From: an uncultured Clostridia bacterium
Lineage (GTDB): Bacteria > Bacillota > Clostridia > UMGS1883
DNA: 32,912 nucleotides
Direction of reading: 5' to 3'
Assembly (NCBI GenBank): GCA_947624455.1
Contig: CANQKL010000003.1
Location: forward strand, 1 to 32,912
The position numbers and the translations under genes are program-made. The notes under the pieces are model-generated. The model ran no database searches and had not been told where the DNA came from. It was given only the letters and a program-made list of their open reading frames with translations. This document shows positions 25,777 to 32,912 of this stretch, in pieces. Each line of letters opens with the position of its first letter. Position 1 is the first letter of the stretch.

Positions 25777-27168
25777 ATGAGAAATGAAGATAAGACAATG
25801 GATAAAATCGTCGCCCTGTGCAAGGGCAGGGGCTATGTATACCCCGGCAGCGAGATTTACGGCGGCCTGTCCAACAGTTGGGATTACGGCCCCTTGGGCG
25901 TCGAATTTAAAAATAATGTAAAGCGCGCCTGGTGGAAAAAATTTGTCCAGGAAAGCCCCTACAATGTTGGGCTGGACAGCGCTATCCTGATGAATCCCGA
26001 GGTCTGGGTGGCCAGCGGTCATGTGGGCGGCTTCAGCGATCCGCTGATGGATTGTAAGGATTGCAAGACCCGCCACCGGGCCGATAAGCTCATCGAGGAT
26101 TTTTGCCATGAGAGAGGCGAAAATATCGTTGTTGACGGCTGGGACGACCGGAAAATGATGGACTTTATAAAGGAAAACAACATTCCCTGCCCCGACTGCG
26201 GCAGCCATAACTTTACCGACATCCGCAAGTTCAACCTGATGTTCAAGACCTTCCAGGGCGTGACCGAGGACGCTAAAAATGAACTCTACCTCCGTCCCGA
26301 GACCGCTCAGGGTATTTTTGTGAATTTCAAGAACATCGCCCGTACCACTCGCAAAAAAATTCCCTTCGGAGTGGGCCAGGTGGGCAAAAGCTTCCGCAAT
26401 GAGATAACGCCCGGCAACTTCATTTTCCGTATTCGTGAATTTGAGCAGATGGAGCTGGAATTTTTCTGTAAGCCCGGCACTGACATGGAATGGTTCGAGT
26501 TCTGGAGAGGTTACTGCCGCGACTTCCTGCTTTCTCTTGGAATGAAGGAGGAGAATATGCGCCTGCGCGACCACAGTCCCGAGGAGCTGTCCTTCTATTC
26601 CAAGGGTACCACGGATATTGAGTTCATGTTCCCCTTCGGCTGGGGCGAGCTTTGGGGCATCGCCGACCGCACCGACTACGACCTGACCCAGCATCAAAAT
26701 CACAGCGGCGAGTCTATGGAGTACATAGACCCCGTCACAAACGAGCGCTATGTGCCGTATGTCATCGAGCCTTCTTTGGGCGCGGACCGAGTAGCGCTGG
26801 CCTTCCTCTGCGACGCCTATGACGAGGAGGTCGTGGACGAAAAGGATACCCGTGTGGTACTTCGCCTTCACCCCGCTCTGGCTCCGGTCAAGGCGGCCGT
26901 GCTGCCCCTTAGCAAAAAGCTGGCCGAACCCGCTACCGAGCTGTTCCAGAAGCTTATCAAGAAATACCCCTGCGAATATGACGAGGCAGGCTCGATAGGC
27001 AAGCGCTACCGCCGTCAGGACGAGATAGGGACTCCGGTGTGCATAACCGTGGATTTCGATACCCTGGAGGACGGCTGCGTTACCGTCCGCGACCGTGACA
27101 CCATGGAGCAAAAACGCATCCGCATGGACGAGATCGAAACGCACTTGGATAAACTGCTTGAGTTTTGA
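25777..27168 (+). CDS. glyS: Glycine--tRNA ligase (class II, single-chain)
   Basis: [46 protein letters not shown]...[36 protein letters not shown]...[14 protein letters not shown]...[21 protein letters not shown]. Confidence 0.96.
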   Translation: MRNEDKTMDKIVALCKGRGYVYPGSEIYGGLSNSWDYGPLGVEFKNNVKRAWWKKFVQESPYNVGLDSAILMNPEVWVASGHVGGFSDPLMDCKDCKTRHRADKLIEDFCHERGENIVVDGWDDRKMMDFIKENNIPCPDCGSHNFTDIRKFNLMFKTFQGVTEDAKNELYLRPETAQGIFVNFKNIARTTRKKIPFGVGQVGKSFRNEITPGNFIFRIREFEQMELEFFCKPGTDMEWFEFWRGYCRDFLLSLGMKEENMRLRDHSPEELSFYSKGTTDIEFMFPFGWGELWGIADRTDYDLTQHQNHSGESMEYIDPVTNERYVPYVIEPSLGADRVALAFLCDAYDEEVVDEKDTRVVLRLHPALAPVKAAVLPLSKKLAEPATELFQKLIKKYPCEYDEAGSIGKRYRRQDEIGTPVCITVDFDTLEDGCVTVRDRDTMEQKRIRMDEIETHLDKLLEF

Positions 27169-27213
27169 TTTTAACAATATAAGAAATAACAATGGAAGAA
27201 ATGGGGAAAGGAA

Positions 27214-27960
27214 ATGAAGTGTATCGTTCTTGCGGCAGGCTATGCTACGCGCCTGTACCCGCTGACGGAAAATTATCCTAAGCCTCTCTTAGAGGTCAAC
27301 GGGATGAGCATATTGGATCATCTGTTGAGGGATATCGACAAGCTGGAAGAAGTGGACGGCCACGTTATAGTTTCAAATCACCGATACTATCAGCGGTTTG
27401 TGGAGTGGAAGGATAAGAATACGGCGATCAAAAAACCCATTGAAATACTGGACGACGGCAGTATGTCCAACGAGACTCGGTTAGGCGCGGTAAAGGATAT
27501 CCAGTTCGCCATAGAAAGCCTGAACATCGACGAGGATGTTCTGATTATTGCCGGTGATAACCTTATTGATTTTTCCTTTAGGCAATTTGTTGACTTTGCC
27601 GAGTCTCACAATGCTTCGGCTGTCATGGTCAACTATGAGGAGAGCTTGGAGGAGCTTCGCCGCTGCGGAGTCATGATACCCGATGAAAACATGAAGATAG
27701 TTTCCATGGAGGAAAAGCCTCGAGAGCCAAAGAGCAACTGGTGCGTGGGTCCCTTCTACTTTTACAGGAGGGAGGATCTGCACTATGTGGCGAAGGGCAT
27801 AGCGGAGGGCTGCGGCACCGACGCGCCCGGCAGCTTTGTCTGCTACCTCTGTGAGCATACTCCAGTTTACGCCTATGAGATGCCCGGCCAACGCTATGAT
27901 ATTGGGGATCTGGAGAGCTATAAAAAGGTGCAGAAAATATATAAGTATAAGCCGGAATGA
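27214..27960 (+). CDS. Sugar-phosphate/phosphocholine-type nucleotidyltransferase
   Basis: MKCIVLAAGYATRLYPLTENYPKPLLEVNGMSILDHLL; VLIIAGDNLIDFSF; SMEEKPREPKSNWCVGPFYF; PGQRYDIGDLESY. Confidence 0.88.
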   Translation: MKCIVLAAGYATRLYPLTENYPKPLLEVNGMSILDHLLRDIDKLEEVDGHVIVSNHRYYQRFVEWKDKNTAIKKPIEILDDGSMSNETRLGAVKDIQFAIESLNIDEDVLIIAGDNLIDFSFRQFVDFAESHNASAVMVNYEESLEELRRCGVMIPDENMKIVSMEEKPREPKSNWCVGPFYFYRREDLHYVAKGIAEGCGTDAPGSFVCYLCEHTPVYAYEMPGQRYDIGDLESYKKVQKIYKYKPE

Positions 27961-28032
27961 GGCGCGGCCCGTTACCCCTCAAACGCACGTAATTTAGATT
28001 TTAATAAAACCACTAAACAGGAGGAATGAAAA

Positions 28033-31000
28033 ATGGGACTTTCACGAGTACTGGCAATGGTTGTAACGCTGACGATGGTATTCACCGTGCTGGCGGTTTT
28101 CCCTATGGGAGCCAGCGCCACGAGCATGACCGACGCCGCGTTTTTTGCCAAGCTTAATTACGACGCTTACCCTGAACTCGGCTTGGTAAAGGCGGCCGTG
28201 GACAGGAAGGATTACGACAAGGCAAAGGCAGAACTGCTCAAATACCTCAAGGCCCGCCACGCCGATGGAAAAATCACCGGCAACGGCGTTACCGAGGCTG
28301 ACGAGAACTACGGCATGGCCGTGCTGCCCATGAGGAATATCCTCACCGGCCCCTATGAGTTCGATATGTGGCAGGCGGAGTTCACCGTAACAGACAAAAA
28401 CTTTAAAGATTACAGCATTGACGTTACCGACCGTGTGCGGCACGAGCTTGCCAACGGCGCGGTGAGCTTTATGCTCATGGCCGGTAACAAGCAGCGTTAT
28501 CCCGTTATCGTCAAGTCCAAGGAGGCTGGCGACGCCGGCCCCAGGCTGGTAGTCAAGCTTAGCGATGGAACTGATGAGACGATAGGCGCGGATCAGGATA
28601 CATATATCAGCTCCAAGGACACTAAGACCGATTACGGCGCGGCCGCCGAGCTGTACGTCAAGGAGGACGCCGACAACGGCAATAACTCCACCGGCGAAAA
28701 CACCCGCCGCGCCTACATGAACTTTTCCCTGGGCAAGGTTGCCAACAAGGAAATAACCAGCGCCGCCCTTGTTGTCAACGCCGCCTATGCCAACGACTGC
28801 GCCACCGGCCCCAAGGACGTGCTTGTTATAAACATAGGCGACACCACCTGGAACGAGTCTAAGCATACCTGGGACGCCATAAAGGGAAACATATACTCCT
28901 ATGAAAACCTGGACGAACCCATTTGGAACGCCAACGCTCCCAATGCCGACAGCGAGTATCACAACGTTACAAGCCGCTTCTGGTTCGGCAAGCCAATGGC
29001 CTATGAGTACCTGTCTTACCTTAAGATGGGGGAGAAGGCATATAACGACTCTCACCCCTATCATGAGCAGTACCCCGGCGATGAGTTTGGCCCCAAGCTG
29101 GTTGACCTGATGAACGCATTCGCCACCCAGATGAATTACGGCTGGACCCGTACTCTTGAGACTGGCGAGCGTCTGAACCGCTGGGTTGACATAGTTGACG
29201 CCTTTTTGGGTACCAATGTGTTCGACGATAAGCTGGACGAGTTAGTGAACATACTCTCCTTTATGTGGGGCGACTGCAACTACCTGAACGGCCTCGACAT
29301 AACCAGCGACGGCCCGTGGTGGAGCAACTGGAAGCTTGTGGCCAACGCCGGTTTCTTCAAGGCTGTGGAGTTCCTGCCAGAGCTGAAGGATCACGACGCC
29401 TTCCGCGAAAGGGTGGAGGGGAACGTTGAATACACCATGGACTTCCTCTTTAACGACGACATGAGCTTTAAGGAGGCGGGTCCCTCCTACGGCGAATGGT
29501 GCATGAAGCTCTATGGCGACTGCCTCATCGCCGCTGAAAAGTCCGACAATCCCGTGAGCGCATCCTTCAAAACAAAGCTCATTTACGCCGCCCGCAACGC
29601 CGCTCAGAGCTTTTTCCCCGACGGCTGGGATTCCAACGTTGGCGACTCCAACTACCGGGATAAGATGTCCGAGTTCAAGCTGATAGCCGAATATCTTGAT
29701 GACCCCATGCTTGACGCTTACGTAAATGGCGACGGCGCTTATGAGGGCGAAAAGTCCGTCCTTTACAACGACGTCAACTCCGTATATATGCGCACCAGTT
29801 GGGATCCCAAAGAGACTACATACGTGTCCTTCTCGAACAACCCCAACGACGGTCACGCCCATCCCGACTCCAATCAGGTGCTGATGTACGCCTACGGCAA
29901 GCCCCTGCTTGTGGACAGCGGACGCTATGGCTACGCCAACCCCAACAACTCCATTTATACCGAGCTGCGCTATGCCAGCGCCCACAACACCGTCGAGGCC
30001 GAGGGCGTGAGCATGGGCGGCAACAACAACTATCATTCCAGTTCCGCCGAAAAGATAAGTTCCTACGCGGACAACGACCTGTTCACCTTTGCCGCCAGCA
30101 CTCAGCACGGCTATCCCAACACCAAGCACACCCGCAACGTTCTGTTCCTTAAGCGCTTGGGCGGCGGAGTTACTTTTGTGACCGACTATGTGGACGGCAA
30201 TAAGGCCGATCAGGTTTATCGTCAGAACTGGCACTTCATGCCCTCCAGCAACGCCGCAGTTGGCACGGACGGACACAGCGTTTCCACCAACTTTGCGGGC
30301 GAGGCCAACGTTGACCTTTACAACGCCGACGCCGACGCGTCGACCGAGATAAAGGACGGATATTTCAGCGCGGACTACGGCCTTGTGGCTAACAGTAAGT
30401 ACGGCTCCTTTAAAAAGACCGGCGAGGACGTGAAGTTCGGCACCGTTATCGTTCCTCGCAGGGCTGGCGAGGCGGCAAAAAATATTACTGTAACCGATAA
30501 GGCCAAGGATAACAACAGCTCCGCCGTTTCCATGACAACTCCGCTTCGCGGTAGCGACAGCAGGAAATTTGATTATACCGTATATGTAAAGAACAATGCC
30601 AACGCCGACGGCGCTTTCGGCGAGTACAAGACAGACGCCAAGGCGGCCATTGTGATGGACGGCATAAACGGCGAGGAAGGTACTCAAGCTGGCCCCGTTC
30701 AATACGGCATTGTAAATGGCAAGACCCTTACAAAGAACGGTCAGGTCATTATAGAATCCTCTGCGGAGCTGAACTCCATAGGCGTTGAGCAGACCGGCCC
30801 TACCAGTCCGGGCTTAGACATAACCGGTGAAAACCTCGCCCCTAATACGGATAAGACTAAGGCCATTAAAATTTACGCTGGCGGCGCTGTCGAATCCGTC
30901 ACTCTCAACGGCGAGAACATAAAATTTGAACAGGACGGGGACTATGTTTACGCCGTTGGCGTGGGCAGCGTCACCACCGTTGATGAGACCGTTATTTCCG

Positions 31001-32912
31001 CTGATAAGGACGGCTTTGTGGCCTACAAGGACAATAAAGAGACAAATGAAGGCAAAACAGACAGGGGTATTATCCAAGCCGCGATTTCCGACTGGGCGGC
31101 AAGAAATGCCTATGCGGCTTTTGATTTGGAAAAATACTCAGTCGATGATTTTGACAAGGCAGTTCTCCGCATGGTAGTAACAGAGGCCGCGAGCGGAGGA
31201 AATATACATTTCTACTGGATGGATTATGGCACATGGACAAGGGACAACTTGCAATTCGTTGTTAACACTGGCAAAATGCCAACATTTAAAAATAGCGGAG
31301 AGATAAAGGACGGAGAAGCATCGTTTAAAGGATATCCGTATCGTTTGCAAGCTAATGTCGGTGGTCTTAAAGTGGGTGATACACTTGAAGTGGATATCAC
31401 AGATTCTCTTAAGGGATATCTTACCAATGGTAATAACGTAAATCCCAGCCTTAGCAAAAAATTTACTTTGGCAATGTTAAGTCAGACCGGCAGCACGAAG
31501 TTCGCCTCCCTTGAGAACGGCACATATCCCGGCCCCGCCATCGTTCTCTCCACCTCCACGACCGAGGGCGAGAAGAGGGAAACAAAGGTCACGGTTAAAT
31601 TCCTTGACGACAAGAATAACGAGATCAAGAACGCCGAAACCGTTACCTCCGGCCTACAAAACGGCAAGCTCTACACCTACGACGCCCCCGAGACGGTAGT
31701 TTACAACGGTGTTACCTACTACCTTGACAAGGCCGATTCAAGCCTGAGCGTGATGATAACCGAGGGCGAAGCCTACGACCTCACCGCCAAGTATGTGCCT
31801 GCCGCCGAGGTCAAGGTGCGGTTCACCCACAACGGCGAACCCGTTGCCGATGACGACAGCGTATACGTGATGCCCGGCTCGACCTACACCTTCGCGCCCG
31901 AGACGGTCTATACCTTTGACGGACAGACGTATTTGACTGATACGGAGCGTTCAACTCTCGCCGTCAAGGCCGCTTCCGATACCGAAAACGCAATAGTTGT
32001 CGCTCTTGCCGAAATCCAGCTTGGTGAAAACATAATTAAAAACGGCAGCTTTGAAACTGATACCGACGGCTGGACTTCCTACAATAACGGGATAAAGGCC
32101 CTCGGCTCCAACTGGGCGCGGTCAAAGGATTACGCCAAGGACGGCAGTTATTCGCTGCACGTAAATCAGAGCCAGGAGAATACATGGACGGGTTCTAACG
32201 ACGACAACAACCTCCAGACATACTTTAAGCTCGAGCCTAACAAGAAGTATCTGCTCACCTTCAGTGAGTATTGGACGCAGGCTGTGAGCAGCTCAAATTC
32301 CGGACACATGAACGCCGCAACGGTATCGGCGGGCTACGGAACATCCAACCACAAGCCCGCGGCCGGAGGCTGGTCCTCCTGGGACACTGGCGGAGTGAAC
32401 AGAACCTTAGCCCGCGAGGCCAATAAGTGGCTGACCTACGCGTATCTGCTTGACACTTCCAACGCGGATGTTGTCAACGCGGCGGAAATTTATGCCACAA
32501 TAGCTTACTCCATGAACCAATGCACGTCTCTCTACATTGACGACTTCTCGCTGTGCGAGATCGTCGATTCCGAGATAAAGACTGCCCAGATCACCGTCCG
32601 CTATGTGGATGAAAAGGGCGAGGAGCTGGCCGCCGCTGAGAGCTTCACCGCCAGAGTGGGCGACAGCTATGACGCTGAGCCGTATGTTATTGACGCGCTC
32701 CACCGGAACAAGACTGTCTACGCCTTTGACTCCGGCGCCACCGGCGAAATTACCGGCGAAGTTACCGGCGATAAGCAGATCGACATGGTCTACTCATCAG
32801 CGGCATATGACGGCGTTCTTCTGGATCTGAGCTTTGACGGCGCCGACAGCGGCTTTGCCGGAGGCGAGGGTACAGCCCGTTACCGCGGCAAGTCGCCCGT
32901 CTTCGCTGCGGG
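28033..32912 (+). CDS. Very large secreted modular heparinase II/III-like protein (3' truncated by window end)
   Basis: AGGAGG RBS; signal peptide MGLSRVLAMVVTLTMVFTVLAVFPMGASA; frame open to the window end (not in the ORF track because no stop). Heparinase II/III-like core VYMRTSWDPKETTYVSFSNNPNDGHAHPDSNQVLMYAYGKPLLVDSGRYGYANPNNSIYTELRYASAHNTVEAEG; DNRLRE-like TYISSKDTKTDYGAAAELYVKED...RRAYMNFSLG; CBM-like IIKNGSFETDTDGWTSYNNG; MucBP-like segments (VTVKFLDDKNNEI, ITVRYVDEKGEEL). Confidence 0.85.
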   Translation, partial: MGLSRVLAMVVTLTMVFTVLAVFPMGASATSMTDAAFFAKLNYDAYPELGLVKAAVDRKDYDKAKAELLKYLKARHADGKITGNGVTEADENYGMAVLPMRNILTGPYEFDMWQAEFTVTDKNFKDYSIDVTDRVRHELANGAVSFMLMAGNKQRYPVIVKSKEAGDAGPRLVVKLSDGTDETIGADQDTYISSKDTKTDYGAAAELYVKEDADNGNNSTGENTRRAYMNFSLGKVANKEITSAALVVNAAYANDCATGPKDVLVINIGDTTWNESKHTWDAIKGNIYSYENLDEPIWNANAPNADSEYHNVTSRFWFGKPMAYEYLSYLKMGEKAYNDSHPYHEQYPGDEFGPKLVDLMNAFATQMNYGWTRTLETGERLNRWVDIVDAFLGTNVFDDKLDELVNILSFMWGDCNYLNGLDITSDGPWWSNWKLVANAGFFKAVEFLPELKDHDAFRERVEGNVEYTMDFLFNDDMSFKEAGPSYGEWCMKLYGDCLIAAEKSDNPVSASFKTKLIYAARNAAQSFFPDGWDSNVGDSNYRDKMSEFKLIAEYLDDPMLDAYVNGDGAYEGEKSVLYNDVNSVYMRTSWDPKETTYVSFSNNPNDGHAHPDSNQVLMYAYGKPLLVDSGRYGYANPNNSIYTELRYASAHNTVEAEGVSMGGNNNYHSSSAEKISSYADNDLFTFAASTQHGYPNTKHTRNVLFLKRLGGGVTFVTDYVDGNKADQVYRQNWHFMPSSNAAVGTDGHSVSTNFAGEANVDLYNADADASTEIKDGYFSADYGLVANSKYGSFKKTGEDVKFGTVIVPRRAGEAAKNITVTDKAKDNNSSAVSMTTPLRGSDSRKFDYTVYVKNNANADGAFGEYKTDAKAAIVMDGINGEEGTQAGPVQYGIVNGKTLTKNGQVIIESSAELNSIGVEQTGPTSPGLDITGENLAPNTDKTKAIKIYAGGAVESVTLNGENIKFEQDGDYVYAVGVGSVTTVDETVISADKDGFVAYKDNKETNEGKTDRGIIQAAISDWAARNAYAAFDLEKYSVDDFDKAVLRMVVTEAASGGNIHFYWMDYGTWTRDNLQFVVNTGKMPTFKNSGEIKDGEASFKGYPYRLQANVGGLKVGDTLEVDITDSLKGYLTNGNNVNPSLSKKFTLAMLSQTGSTKFASLENGTYPGPAIVLSTSTTEGEKRETKVTVKFLDDKNNEIKNAETVTSGLQNGKLYTYDAPETVVYNGVTYYLDKADSSLSVMITEGEAYDLTAKYVPAAEVKVRFTHNGEPVADDDSVYVMPGSTYTFAPETVYTFDGQTYLTDTERSTLAVKAASDTENAIVVALAEIQLGENIIKNGSFETDTDGWTSYNNGIKALGSNWARSKDYAKDGSYSLHVNQSQENTWTGSNDDNNLQTYFKLEPNKKYLLTFSEYWTQAVSSSNSGHMNAATVSAGYGTSNHKPAAGGWSSWDTGGVNRTLAREANKWLTYAYLLDTSNADVVNAAEIYATIAYSMNQCTSLYIDDFSLCEIVDSEIKTAQITVRYVDEKGEELAAAESFTARVGDSYDAEPYVIDALHRNKTVYAFDSGATGEITGEVTGDKQIDMVYSSAAYDGVLLDLSFDGADSGFAGGEGTARYRGKSPVFAA

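Noticed and set aside
25717-27192. 491-aa minus-strand ORF opposite glyS
   Set aside because: Glycyl-tRNA synthetase on the plus strand is unambiguous.
29242-30702. 486-aa minus-strand ORF (also 28042-29064) opposite the heparinase-like gene
   Set aside because: Shadow ORFs; the plus strand is open with signal peptide and catalytic-domain motifs.
32742-32771. 12-bp tandem repeat (GGCGAAATTACC/GGCGAAGTTACC) in the heparinase-like gene
   Set aside because: Two coding units encoding GEITGEVTG; ordinary for linker-rich modular proteins.

Overview
The window looks like a chromosomal segment from an endospore-forming, Clostridia-like anaerobe, based on sigG, a walRK-yycHI-type locus, a glycyl radical enzyme and a 2-hydroxyacyl-CoA dehydratase activase. 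From left to right it contains: a 5'-truncated glycyl radical enzyme (GRE); a small conserved protein; a hairpin-rich ~480-bp non-coding element with inverted ends; sigG; an intact ISL3-type insertion sequence with a perfect 8-bp target duplication; a secreted protein with six chitobiase-C-like repeats; a two-gene 2-hydroxyacyl-CoA dehydratase activase/dehydratase-like unit; a WalR/WalK/YycH/YycI-like locus with an extra small secreted protein inside it; a glycine-zipper protein; a lipoprotein; trmFO; a modular GH105-like enzyme; an SLH-domain protein; glyS; a nucleotidyltransferase; and a very large modular heparinase II/III-like protein truncated by the window end. The observations most worth following up are: (1) a family of structured non-coding repeats with apparent covarying hairpins, two full modules and one end fragment; (2) a contiguous array of about six hairpins downstream of sigG, one of which is split by the IS; (3) a WalK-like kinase apparently lacking its G1 (DxGxG) ATP-binding box; (4) two WalR-consensus boxes upstream of secreted-protein genes, one of them inside the wal locus itself. 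All family assignments come from reading the sequences by eye. No database search was run.
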